This document shows positions 41,833-49,699 of a stretch of DNA of 49,699 nt, one piece after another. Position 1 is the first letter of the stretch; each line of letters starts with the position of its first letter. Both the position numbers and the translations under genes were made by a program. The notes beneath the pieces are model-generated. The model was not told the DNA's origin and ran no database searches. It worked only from the letters and a program-made list of their open reading frames with translations. The stretch spans positions 1 through 49,699 of the forward strand of contig JAFQMX010000065.1 in NCBI GenBank assembly GCA_017396125.1, read 5' to 3'. The DNA is from Clostridia bacterium. Its GTDB lineage: Bacteria > Bacillota > Clostridia > Christensenellales > Pumilibacteraceae.

Positions 41833-41953
41833 TAAAAATTAACAAAAAGACCCAGGACTGAGAGCAATCCCGGGTCTTTTTTTGCACAGAAATGTAATAA
41901 ATTTGAAAAATGCAATAGAAAAAAATGAATTTTTGTATACAGATATCGTTTTT
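41833..41953. repeat. ~120-bp intergenic repeat, copy B, containing a terminator
   Basis: Homologous to 37934-38057. It includes a strong rho-independent terminator, AAAAAGACCC (about 41846-41855) with GGGTCTTTTT (about 41872-41881), for the lipoprotein gene. Confidence 0.7.
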
Positions 41954-42057
41954 TGAGCGCATAATTCTTGATTAATGAAAGTAATTGTGTTAAAATATAT
42001 AAAATTGTATATTATAAGGTTGCCAAAAAACGGAATTTACAAAAGGAGGGCGCGGAG

Positions 42058-42690
42058 ATGAAAGATAAAAAAACAAAAAATATAAGACCGTCTTTTAATT
42101 TTATGGACCTTGCGCTCGTTCTTCTTTGTGCTGTGCTTGTTATGGGGCGACTTATGGGTGGACTTTACGCTGCGTATACCACAAAAAACGACAGCGGCGA
42201 CTCCGCGCGAGTTATCAAATTTGGAGATATTACGCTTACCGAATCGCCAACTAGTCAATTGGTGGTTATACCGGGTGTTGATATCAAAAAGAGCGCAAAA
42301 ATTACTTTTGACGGAAGCGAATCGGCTACCTACGTGTTCGTGGAAATTGCGCTTGTAGGGGCCTGGACCTTTGACAGCACGAACAAAATTTTTTCCATTG
42401 AGCGAGCGGATTCCACGGCGCTTATGTCGTGGACGGTTAGTGGCGATTGGGATTACGTCACGGGAACTGGTAGCGACAAAAAGTATGCGTTTTATAAGCA
42501 CCTTACTCCAAACACTTCGCTGATTGATGTGGAGATTATTGATGGCTGTAAAGTTCAGATTAGTGAAGAAGTTACTAAAACCGAGTTGGATACACTATGT
42601 AGCGCAAGCATTTCCATAACCGCTACCGTGGTGCAGAGTATAGGTTTTGAGAGCGTCGGGCAGGCGTGGAGCTCGGTTTCGGGGAGCTGA
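42058..42690 (+). CDS. TasA/camelysin-like exported protein (SipW-type signal)
   Basis: 210 residues. The N-terminus has a basic start, the hydrophobic stretch DLALVLLCAVLVMGRLMGGLYAAYTTKN (residues 17-44, cited in part) and the downstream VIKFGDITLTE, as in SipW-dependent TasA/camelysin proteins, whose members form matrix fibres. The mature part is beta-rich without cysteine pairs. The ATG follows AAGGAGG; 30 upstream in-frame residues are not used. First gene of a three-gene surface locus. No sipW-like signal peptidase is in the window. Confidence 0.7.
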   Translation: MKDKKTKNIRPSFNFMDLALVLLCAVLVMGRLMGGLYAAYTTKNDSGDSARVIKFGDITLTESPTSQLVVIPGVDIKKSAKITFDGSESATYVFVEIALVGAWTFDSTNKIFSIERADSTALMSWTVSGDWDYVTGTGSDKKYAFYKHLTPNTSLIDVEIIDGCKVQISEEVTKTELDTLCSASISITATVVQSIGFESVGQAWSSVSGS

Positions 42691-42701
42691 GGTGACGGAC
42701 T

Positions 42702-43217
42702 ATGAAAAATAAGCGCATTATATTAATTATTATGATTTGCATGTTTATGCTTGCGATAGTTTCATCTCCTGTCGTGGCGTACATGATAAAGCGGGTGGGG
42801 ACGACGACCAACACGTTTGTTCCTGCTGCGGTAGAGTGTCAGCTTAATGAGGAATTTACGAATAACGAAAAAACTAGCATTACGGTTACTAACCGAGGTA
42901 ACATAGACGCATATATTCGCGTGCGTCTCGTTACGTATATGACAGATGAAGATGGAAACGTTACTACGGCAACCCCGCCTAGTGTAAATTTTACTTTGGA
43001 TGACAGCTGGATTAAGGACGAAGATAGCAACACCTATTATTACAAAGACGCTGTTGTGCCTAATGGTGAAACAGGCAACCTACTAAAGACAAAAATTAGT
43101 TTGGAAGAGGGGCAGGTGGTAGTAGTGCTTGCCGAAGCGATTCAGGCAAATCCGAGCAGTGCAGTAGCAGGTGCTTGGGGCGTAACGATAGCGGATGGAA
43201 AAATCACCGCGGCATAA
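42702..43217 (+). CDS. second TasA-like small exported protein
   Basis: 171 residues. N-terminal hydrophobic signal (residues 5-27) ending near SSPVVAYM, then a beta-rich domain with ITVTNRGNIDAYIRVRLVTYMTD, cited in part, the pattern TNxGNIDAYIRV typical of SipW-type/camelysin-like exported proteins. Its ribosome site (GAGGTGA) overlaps the stop codon of the upstream gene, so the two are coupled. Probably a co-subunit or accessory of the preceding protein. Confidence 0.7.
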   Translation: MKNKRIILIIMICMFMLAIVSSPVVAYMIKRVGTTTNTFVPAAVECQLNEEFTNNEKTSITVTNRGNIDAYIRVRLVTYMTDEDGNVTTATPPSVNFTLDDSWIKDEDSNTYYYKDAVVPNGETGNLLKTKISLEEGQVVVVLAEAIQANPSSAVAGAWGVTIADGKITAA

Positions 43218-43342
43218 AAAATCGCGGACGTATAGTGAAATTATTAACAAAATTATTTTGCAAGCACGAAACCGCCGAGGTTAGCACGATATTAGATTGA
43301 GTTTATTGGTTGCAATTTGCGCCAATTAAGGAGGTGCACGAG

Positions 43343-46300
43343 ATGAAAAAGAAAATAATACCGCTATTTTGGGCGGTGTTTATGATAATGCTGCTTATTC
43401 CGGCAAATATTTTAGTTTTTGCGCAAGGAGAAGACACGACTGCACCCGAGATTGAGTCTGCAATTGGAAAAGTGGTGCAGATGAACGAATCCTCCTTGGG
43501 AAGCGCATATTTTTATGGAACTGTTACCGAAACTACTGCAAACGGCGGAAGCTTTAGATACTATGACAACCCTAATGCAGTACCTAGTTGCTTTATCGTA
43601 GTGGACGTAGTTTACAATAGAAATTATGATCAATACTACTACAAACTTGCTACCGTAGACGGCTCTACCAACGAGCAGTTACAAAAAACGCCGTGGCTAA
43701 AGGCAATTCTTTGTACAGTAATCGGTGACGCACCGCAAATGCTCGTGGGTGCGACGGCTAATTTTAAAACGGCGACTACAATTTTTTACGAAAACGTTAC
43801 CGAAAGCGGAGCAAGCGGCAGCTTTGGAGTTGCATCGCTACCCGAAAAAGTAGTAATCATCGCCGAACAGACCGTTAACGGCGAAAAATATTATCAAGTT
43901 GCCTTGTCGGACGGCTCGTCGGACGAGAACTTTGACAAGCTCCCCTGGATAAAAGCGAGTGACGTTAATATAATCGATATGCCAAGCGAGGAGGGGGTTA
44001 TTGAAGGACAGGTGACCGTGGTGCAAAACGGCAATACTGCCAATGAAATAATGCTGGCGCCTGGCGAAAAACAATACGTATTTACGGAGTTTGGTGCGGC
44101 AGTCAGCGATGTGGCGCAATACCAGTGGCAGATGAAAGTCGTGGGCAACGGCTGGGCGGACGTCAAGGATTACGTATACCCGTATGCGATAATTTCGGAC
44201 GCGCTCATCCAAAACGCGCTGGACGCAGACGGCAAAGCGTACGTGCGTTGTATGGTGACTGACGGGGACAAAAGGTTTGTGACTCCAGAGATGGCAGTTA
44301 CGCTCACGTCCAACGCTGTGTCGGTAAACGGTTACGTTTCGTCTGCAAAAAGCGTAACGGCTAGATCCATTTCAGATATGCAAAATCGAGCAGGAGACGA
44401 CTTGTCGGGTGCATTTCATATAACCATACAGTACAAATTCTTGCACGATAATGCGGTGGACACAGCGCTCAACGATTCTACCGCAGCCAACACTTTTACC
44501 ATAACGCTTGGCTCGGGAATGTCGTTTAGCGAATCGATAGTAAGTCCGCCTGTTTTGGGCTACAAGCCGTACGTTGATTATGAGTCGGGCAATGATGAGG
44601 GTAAAATTACCTACGCTGGGCACACGCTTATTCCTGCGGACGAGGTTAAGTTCAATAATCAGTCCGATCCGATTGACGTAATCGTGTATTACGTACCGCA
44701 AAACGTGACCTTCCGCGTAAAGCATTTCAAGCAAAATCTACAAGACGACGAGTATACGGAGTGGAAGACAGAATTTAGACAAGGTTTGTCTGACACGGCG
44801 GTAAACGAAAATCTTGAGCAAGATGAAGAAAGTCTTGCACTTAGCGAGGTGGGATTCAGCGCGCTGTACTACGACAAAGACACTATTATTACCAACGACG
44901 GCAATACGGTGGTGGAAATTTATTACGACCGAATTTATTATTTGGTAAAATACGAGCTTGGTGGCGGATACGGCGTTATGCCAAACTACGTGCGCTACGG
45001 CACCAGCGTAATGCTTGGCACTCCGACTCGCCCTGGTTATACTTTTGACAGCTGGAAACTGACTTCGGTAAAAGACACTACCGACGGCGAGGAGCTTTTG
45101 ACCGATGCGAATCTCACTAGCACCTATCAGGGCTACAACGTGACTGCGGCAAACTCGCAGGTTACGGTGGGACACAACCTCGTTTACACAGCGCAGTGGA
45201 CGAAACAAACGGTAAAATACACGATAATTTATTGGCTAGAAAATACCGATAGCACGGACGCTAGCAAAAAAGAAAATTACAGCATTTGGCATATGGTGGA
45301 AGAAACGGGTAGCGTTGGCAATAACACTATTGCAGGTAGTGATAACATAAAAAACAACTTAACTGGAAGTTCTTTGACGGCAGTAGAACAGGATTACTAT
45401 TTCATTTCTTACAATGCTGGTTTGACGGACACTACTGCAAAACAGATAGCAGGTGACGGCACTACTACCGTAAATATTTATTATAGCCGAAACGAGTACA
45501 CACTCCGTTTTTACTATGCACTATATAATGACAATAAATGGTATGTTGCTGGTATGACCGATTATTTTGGTGGTAAAGCAAATAACACTATAGCTAATGA
45601 AAACAATAGGCATGATGAGAAAAACTTGCTTGATAATTTAGGAAAATGGGGACAGGTTTCTGCTCAGCCGACACTCAAAAATGATAAAGGTTATACGTTT
45701 GGAACGTTAACTTCGGGCAGTAATACGTATCATTATCTTTCTTTTAAGGCAAAATACGGTGCGGATATTGCAGCCAAATGGCCTATCGACGTTTTTAATT
45801 CCGTGACAGGTAATGAAAGTACACCAAATAATAGTTGGTCAGGTACAGAAGTATTGATGAGTGCTTGGACGGGTGAGTGGAACGTAAAATATCAGCACGA
45901 TAACACTAACCAAACTATAAAAGGTAAATACGAGGTGTTGGACAGTAGTTTGATGTGGCGTCCAAATGAGGGTGGTTGGAATAATGCTACCTATAATGAT
46001 AAAACTATATCCTTCCTTTCATTTTGGGAAAATGCAATTAACGAGACTTGGAACCACCCTGAATTATATCGTTACAAAATTTGGTTGCCTGTTATGGGGC
46101 AAGAGAGCAGTTATCCATCTGGTACGCAGTTTGTTACACACAATGGAGCAAGGTATTATTTGGCAGACAAGTATGACACTTGCGACAACTCGTCTGTTGG
46201 TGAGCAAACGCAACCTTCATTGACGGGTTATACAAAAAATGGATACGTTGAAATTCCTCAAAGTTCTAGTGATAGTAGAGATATATTTAGTTTAAACTAT

Positions 46301-48502
46301 GGAACAAACAATAATCAATCGCGTAATACCGATTACATAACCCAAGCCGACTACAATGAAATAAAAAACAATGCGACTTATAAAAATCAATACAAAAGAG
46401 CATACGTAGTAAATTATTTCTATACCCGTAACAACAATTCGTTTATTATGGACGATAACGCAGGTCGTTCGACTACGCATACCGTACCGTACGGCACGAG
46501 CTTGAGCAGTTACCAAGTAGACCCTACTTATCCTAGCTCTTTCGAGGCGGGAAATTACACTTTTAGTGGTTGGTATCAGGACAAGGCCTGCACGGTTGCC
46601 TTTGATTTCGGTATCACTATGCCGGACAAAAACGTTATGGCTTACGCCAAATGGACGCCAACTGTTTGGAGCGTAACGGTGTATATGAGCGAGGAAGAAA
46701 AGGACGCGGATAAGACACCTCTCTTATACAACGACGCAGTTGACTTTGGCTCGATGATTGCCGAGCCTGACTATGCTGCGGTACAGCAGAGCAACCCTAC
46801 GTACAAGGACCTTATTTTTGCGGGTTGGTACTATGAGGACGGCGGAAGCGAAGAGCGTTTTGACTTCAACACCATGGCGATTAAGCACGACTACGTTATC
46901 TACGCCAAGTGGACCTCGCATATTCCTGTAGAGTACGTGGTGCGCTACGTTGCAAAAATAGACGGTACGGAAACTGAGATTGCGGAGCAAACCAAGGGTG
47001 TTTCGCTGGCAGGCGTAAGCAAATCGTTTATCGCCAAGCCGAGCAGCGAGCTTTATGACGAGTACAGAACCGACAAGCTGTATTTGCCGACGGTGCGCTC
47101 GCAAACCAAGGAAATGAGCACTAACTCTAGCGAAAACGTAATTACTTTCGAGTATGCGATACCTACAGAGCTAAGGTATACCATCAAGCATACCTTCCAT
47201 TCGGATGACGCGGAATTTGTTGCCTTGGTGGGCAGTAACACCTACGAGCTCAGTTGGAATTATCCGGTTCAGACTAGCGGTTCGGGTGTTAGTGGTACGG
47301 TTACCGTCAAGTTTGATACGGACCTTGAGAGCAAAGTAAAAACAGATAAGGGCGCTGAGCTTTGGGAGGAAATCGTTGATCTTTCGCCTGACTTTTACCA
47401 AAAAGAGCTTATACTGACCATGGATTCTGCCGAAAATGTGGTGGAGTTTAATTGGGAGGACCGTGGCGTAGTATTCGTTTATCAGGTAATTCACAAATTC
47501 CAAAATCTCGATGGCTCTTATTCGGATACGTACTATGACTTTTTTGGCTCGTACGGTGATGGTGATACAGCAGTTATTACCGCTACGCCAATCGAACGAG
47601 TGGGCTTTGAGTTTGATGATACTTCAGAACAAACTAAGACGTTTAGTAAAGGTAGTTTGGAACCAAAAATCATCGAGCTGTACTACAAACGTCAAATGAT
47701 GTCGTACAAGGTTAAGTACGTTTACGCCCCTATCGAAGAGACGATAGAGTGTGAAGCAGTGCCTTACGAAACGGTGGTTACTGCAGAAGCTAAAACGATT
47801 GACGGTTACGCCGTTTCGGGTGCTAGCACGCAGAACGTAAGCATTACTTACGACGGACAAATTATCGTCTTTAATTACGTCGTTCAGCAGGTAATTTATA
47901 ACTATCAGGTTGTGGGCGGTGTCGGCGGTAATGTCGACAAAGTTCAGGAACGTATAAACGTTACGGCGACCGCGGTGGGCTCTGTGCCTATTGCTTGGAC
48001 GGGATATATCTTTGCGGGCTGGTATACCGATGAGGCGTGCACACAAGAATTTGAAGTTGATATTTCTTGGTGGCAGCCTAACGCCGGCTATAGACTCATT
48101 CCGCAGCCAACTACCGCGGACGCCAACAAAACGTATTATTTCTACGCTAAGTTCGTTCCGACCAAGCTCGTTATAGATAATGACGATTCTATGACGCTCG
48201 AAAATGATAATCAAGCCTTCGTCTACAAGGTGCAATATTCTTATGGCGGCAATAACTACGTTATCGAGGCTGTCGTTGTGGGCAAGGGCAAGATAACTAT
48301 CGTTGGTATTCCTGTCGGCGCGACTGTTACCGTTACTCCTATCGGCCACTGGGCTTGGAGATATACCTCGACTAGCGACTCTTTTTCGGGAACTATTTCC
48401 GGCGACCCTAGCGGAATTACCATTACCGTGACTTACAACGCTCCTAACGATCAGTGGCTGACGGACGTGAATAATGCCGTCAACGCATATACGTCAACTT
48501 AG
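43343..48502 (+). CDS. giant secreted InlB-repeat protein
   Basis: 1719 residues. Signal peptide (residues 1-28, ending in FAQG). Two SH3-like repeats (about 35-130 and 133-215). Several InlB B-repeat (Listeria-Bacteroides) units with the GYTFDSWK / FSGWYQDKACT / FAGWYYEDGG / FAGWYTDEACT theme near residues 533-616, 1043-1106, 1116-1190 and 1517-1606. MucBP-like units lie between 1196 and 1516 (VVRYVAKIDG, YQVIHKFQNLDGSY, YKVKYVY). There is no LPXTG motif, terminal membrane segment or S-layer domain at the C-terminus, so surface attachment, if any, is through partners. AAGGAGGTG at 43328-43336 is a perfect ribosome site. It follows the two TasA-like genes. Confidence 0.85.
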   Translation: MKKKIIPLFWAVFMIMLLIPANILVFAQGEDTTAPEIESAIGKVVQMNESSLGSAYFYGTVTETTANGGSFRYYDNPNAVPSCFIVVDVVYNRNYDQYYYKLATVDGSTNEQLQKTPWLKAILCTVIGDAPQMLVGATANFKTATTIFYENVTESGASGSFGVASLPEKVVIIAEQTVNGEKYYQVALSDGSSDENFDKLPWIKASDVNIIDMPSEEGVIEGQVTVVQNGNTANEIMLAPGEKQYVFTEFGAAVSDVAQYQWQMKVVGNGWADVKDYVYPYAIISDALIQNALDADGKAYVRCMVTDGDKRFVTPEMAVTLTSNAVSVNGYVSSAKSVTARSISDMQNRAGDDLSGAFHITIQYKFLHDNAVDTALNDSTAANTFTITLGSGMSFSESIVSPPVLGYKPYVDYESGNDEGKITYAGHTLIPADEVKFNNQSDPIDVIVYYVPQNVTFRVKHFKQNLQDDEYTEWKTEFRQGLSDTAVNENLEQDEESLALSEVGFSALYYDKDTIITNDGNTVVEIYYDRIYYLVKYELGGGYGVMPNYVRYGTSVMLGTPTRPGYTFDSWKLTSVKDTTDGEELLTDANLTSTYQGYNVTAANSQVTVGHNLVYTAQWTKQTVKYTIIYWLENTDSTDASKKENYSIWHMVEETGSVGNNTIAGSDNIKNNLTGSSLTAVEQDYYFISYNAGLTDTTAKQIAGDGTTTVNIYYSRNEYTLRFYYALYNDNKWYVAGMTDYFGGKANNTIANENNRHDEKNLLDNLGKWGQVSAQPTLKNDKGYTFGTLTSGSNTYHYLSFKAKYGADIAAKWPIDVFNSVTGNESTPNNSWSGTEVLMSAWTGEWNVKYQHDNTNQTIKGKYEVLDSSLMWRPNEGGWNNATYNDKTISFLSFWENAINETWNHPELYRYKIWLPVMGQESSYPSGTQFVTHNGARYYLADKYDTCDNSSVGEQTQPSLTGYTKNGYVEIPQSSSDSRDIFSLNYGTNNNQSRNTDYITQADYNEIKNNATYKNQYKRAYVVNYFYTRNNNSFIMDDNAGRSTTHTVPYGTSLSSYQVDPTYPSSFEAGNYTFSGWYQDKACTVAFDFGITMPDKNVMAYAKWTPTVWSVTVYMSEEEKDADKTPLLYNDAVDFGSMIAEPDYAAVQQSNPTYKDLIFAGWYYEDGGSEERFDFNTMAIKHDYVIYAKWTSHIPVEYVVRYVAKIDGTETEIAEQTKGVSLAGVSKSFIAKPSSELYDEYRTDKLYLPTVRSQTKEMSTNSSENVITFEYAIPTELRYTIKHTFHSDDAEFVALVGSNTYELSWNYPVQTSGSGVSGTVTVKFDTDLESKVKTDKGAELWEEIVDLSPDFYQKELILTMDSAENVVEFNWEDRGVVFVYQVIHKFQNLDGSYSDTYYDFFGSYGDGDTAVITATPIERVGFEFDDTSEQTKTFSKGSLEPKIIELYYKRQMMSYKVKYVYAPIEETIECEAVPYETVVTAEAKTIDGYAVSGASTQNVSITYDGQIIVFNYVVQQVIYNYQVVGGVGGNVDKVQERINVTATAVGSVPIAWTGYIFAGWYTDEACTQEFEVDISWWQPNAGYRLIPQPTTADANKTYYFYAKFVPTKLVIDNDDSMTLENDNQAFVYKVQYSYGGNNYVIEAVVVGKGKITIVGIPVGATVTVTPIGHWAWRYTSTSDSFSGTISGDPSGITITVTYNAPNDQWLTDVNNAVNAYTST

Positions 48503-48528
48503 GTTTTGCAAACAACTTAATTAACATT

Positions 48529-48566
48529 AGGTCTCCCGTGGCAACCGTCACAGGAGACTTTTTTTG
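48529..48566 (+). terminator. rho-independent terminator of the surface locus
   Basis: GTCTCC (48531-48536) and GGAGAC (48553-48558) with inner pairing CGTG/CACA, followed by seven T. Confidence 0.85.
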
Positions 48567-48655
48567 CGCTAGCGAGATTTTTGTCGTTTTTTGACAAAAA
48601 TTTTTGAGGGGCGAAAATTTCCGCGAAAAAGTTTTAGAAAATTTTGCAAAAGTGC

Positions 48656-48684
48656 TTGACAACAAAAAAGATTTAGTATATACT
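48656..48684 (+). promoter_or_regulatory. sigma-A promoter of rubrerythrin
   Basis: TTGACA (48656-48661), 17 bases, TATACT (48679-48684). Confidence 0.85.
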
Positions 48685-48710
48685 ACAAATAGTAATCATT
48701 ACTATTTGTA
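48684..48710. promoter_or_regulatory. PerR/Fur-type operator, perfect 27-bp palindrome
   Basis: TACAAATAGTAAT (48684-48696), one central base, ATTACTATTTGTA (48698-48710). The core TAGTAAT-C-ATTACTA is a 7-1-7 repeat like the PerR box TTATAAT-N-ATTATAA. It starts at the last base of the -10 box and covers the transcription start. Confidence 0.75.
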
Positions 48711-48759
48711 TATGATTTATAAAAATATAGCAATAATTTAGTTTAGAGGAGAGATAATT

Positions 48760-49293
48760 ATGGAACTTAAGGGCAGCAAGACCGAAAAGAATCTTTGGAC
48801 GGCGTTTGCGGGCGAGTCGCAGGCGAGAAATAAGTACACTTACTTTGCGTCCGTTGCAAAAAAAGAGGGCTACGAGCAGATTGCGGAAATATTCCAAAAA
48901 ACTGCTGACAACGAAAAGGAACACGCTAAGCTTTGGTTCAAGGCGTTGGGCGAGCTCGGCGACACCGCTACCAACCTTTTGCACGCGGCAGAGGGCGAAA
49001 ACTACGAGTGGACCGATATGTACGCGACCTTTGCTAAAGAGGCGGAGGAAGAGGGCTTTAAGGAGCTTGCGGCTAAGTTCCGTATGGTTGCTATGATTGA
49101 CAAATCCCTCGAGGACAGATATCGGGCGTGGCTCAACAACGTTGATATGAAGGCTGTGTTTGAAAAAGCAGGCGAGACTATGTGGGAGTGCCGTAACTGC
49201 GGTCATCTCGTTATGGGCAAAAAAGCACCGCAGATTTGCCCTGTTTGTGCGCATCCACAGGCTTACTTTGAGGTAAGAAAAGAGAATTATTAA
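48760..49293 (+). CDS. rbr: rubrerythrin with an altered diiron site
   Basis: 177 residues. Rubrerythrin is a cytoplasmic peroxide reductase of anaerobes. N-terminal four-helix diiron domain with Glu19 ([10 protein letters not shown]), Glu52 and His55 (NEKEH), Glu80 and Glu83 (GENYEW); C-terminal rubredoxin domain with Cys144, Cys147, Cys160 and Cys163. The last helix normally carries E-x-x-H; here the aligned residues are Asp114 and Leu117 ([10 protein letters not shown]). So one carboxylate is shortened and the histidine is missing. The ATG follows a GGAGAG site. A PerR-like palindrome covers its promoter, fitting peroxide induction. Confidence 0.92.
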   Translation: MELKGSKTEKNLWTAFAGESQARNKYTYFASVAKKEGYEQIAEIFQKTADNEKEHAKLWFKALGELGDTATNLLHAAEGENYEWTDMYATFAKEAEEEGFKELAAKFRMVAMIDKSLEDRYRAWLNNVDMKAVFEKAGETMWECRNCGHLVMGKKAPQICPVCAHPQAYFEVRKENY

Positions 49294-49335
49294 GCGTTAA
49301 CTTTACTCCTAGATTGATATTGTGCTTTTGCATAA

Positions 49336-49370
49336 AAAGAACGGGCTCAAGGTTTTGGGTCCGTTTTTTT
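49336..49370 (+). terminator. rho-independent terminator of rubrerythrin
   Basis: ACGGGCTC and GGGTCCGT (about 49341-49363, two G-U pairs) around a short loop, followed by seven T. Confidence 0.75.
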
Positions 49371-49458
49371 GGTTTTTTTGAAAAATTGTAAAAAACAAGA
49401 GGGGTTTTACCCCCCCCGTGCAATAAAGTGTAAAAAAAGTTAAATTTTTAAAAACCTC

Positions 49459-49486
49459 TTGACAAATAAATAATATATGGTATAAT
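49459..49486 (+). promoter_or_regulatory. sigma-A promoter
   Basis: TTGACA (49459-49464), 16 bases, TATAAT (49481-49486), before the last gene. Confidence 0.75.
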
Positions 49487-49521
49487 TATAAATGTATAAT
49501 GTATACTGCAGGAGGAATATT

Positions 49522-49699
49522 ATGCGAAAAAAGTTATTGGTTTGTATTATTGCCGTCGTGTGCTTTTGCGTTACTTGCATGGTGGCGTGCACTGAGCCAC
49601 ATGAGCATGATTATACTACGGCAACCGTTGACGCGACTTGTACCGAAAACGGAAAAATAACTTATACCTGCGAATGCGGTGAGAGTTATGAAGATGAGA
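49522..49699 (+). CDS. lipoprotein, truncated by the window end
   Basis: The first 59 codons are visible. The signal peptide ends in the lipobox MVACT, then a His/Thr-rich stretch and a short motif of the form ATCTENGKITYTCECG. That Cys-Gly motif is the start of a repeat common in Bacillota surface proteins, where CTExGxxTYTCxxCG units recur. GGAGGA precedes the ATG. The rest lies outside the window, so the full domain content cannot be judged. Confidence 0.75.
   Translation, partial: MRKKLLVCIIAVVCFCVTCMVACTEPHEHDYTTATVDATCTENGKITYTCECGESYEDE

Noticed and set aside
48494-48506. 13-base match (CAACTTAGGTT with flanks) to the ssrA terminator as another att site
   Set aside because: It lies at the end of a coding frame, does not include the tmRNA end, and is short enough to be chance.

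Overview
The window reads as chromosome of an endospore-forming, low-GC Bacillota, most likely an uncultured Clostridia lineage. The sporulation set supports this: spmA/spmB, veg, sipL, spoIIR, sleB and ypeB are all here. So do consensus sigma-A promoters with 17-base spacers, strong GGAGG ribosome sites, ATP-type PEP carboxykinase, rubrerythrin and a [FeFe]-hydrogenase-system regulator. The lineage is inference from gene content; there is no rRNA in the window.

Layout. 1-2058: a large surface protein with a type IV prepilin N-terminus. 2165-3350 (minus): spmB and spmA. 3709-6021: a TM1266-type regulator, then an ABC solute-binding lipoprotein and permease without an ATPase gene. 6279-7601: PRC-barrel protein, DUF1858 redox protein and pth. 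7833-17314: mfd, a PrsA-like foldase, a glycerol-1-phosphate dehydrogenase homologue that has lost its metal ligands, rsmA and pckA. 17638-24258: acidic zinc-ribbon protein, veg, sipL, ispE, spoIIR, sleB, ypeB (a spore block with a housekeeping gene inside). 24357-31348: Mrr-like membrane nuclease, pyridoxal kinase divergent from a C-terminally shortened MocR/PdxR-type regulator, YgiQ radical SAM protein, two membrane proteins. 31433-33878: small XRE repressor divergent from an unknown gene, a degenerate ~96-bp tandem repeat, and asnS. 34062-36323: ABC exporter, then the tmRNA gene ssrA.

Accessory part. Directly after ssrA the sequence changes character. A 17-bp copy of the tmRNA 3' end recurs at 37923-37939 and brackets a 1.6-kb insert. 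The insert holds a four-helix-bundle (S23-type) protein, an XRE regulator with a tandem operator, and two small cysteine-rich proteins, but no integrase. It is followed by a large FN3-like lipoprotein flanked by two copies of a ~120-bp intergenic repeat. Next comes a three-gene surface locus: two TasA/SipW-type small proteins and a 1719-residue secreted InlB-repeat protein. The window closes with rubrerythrin under a perfect 27-bp PerR-like palindrome and the start of another lipoprotein gene.

Gene expression. Many promoters can be read directly. In five genes (rsmA, ispE, two XRE regulators, the Mrr-like protein) the ATG lies 6-10 bases after the -10 box with no ribosome-binding site, so leaderless mRNAs appear to be in regular use. 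Candidate sporulation promoters (sigma-E for spmA, sigma-F for spoIIR) fit the known regulation of these genes. No CRISPR array, insertion sequence, rRNA or ordinary tRNA was found.
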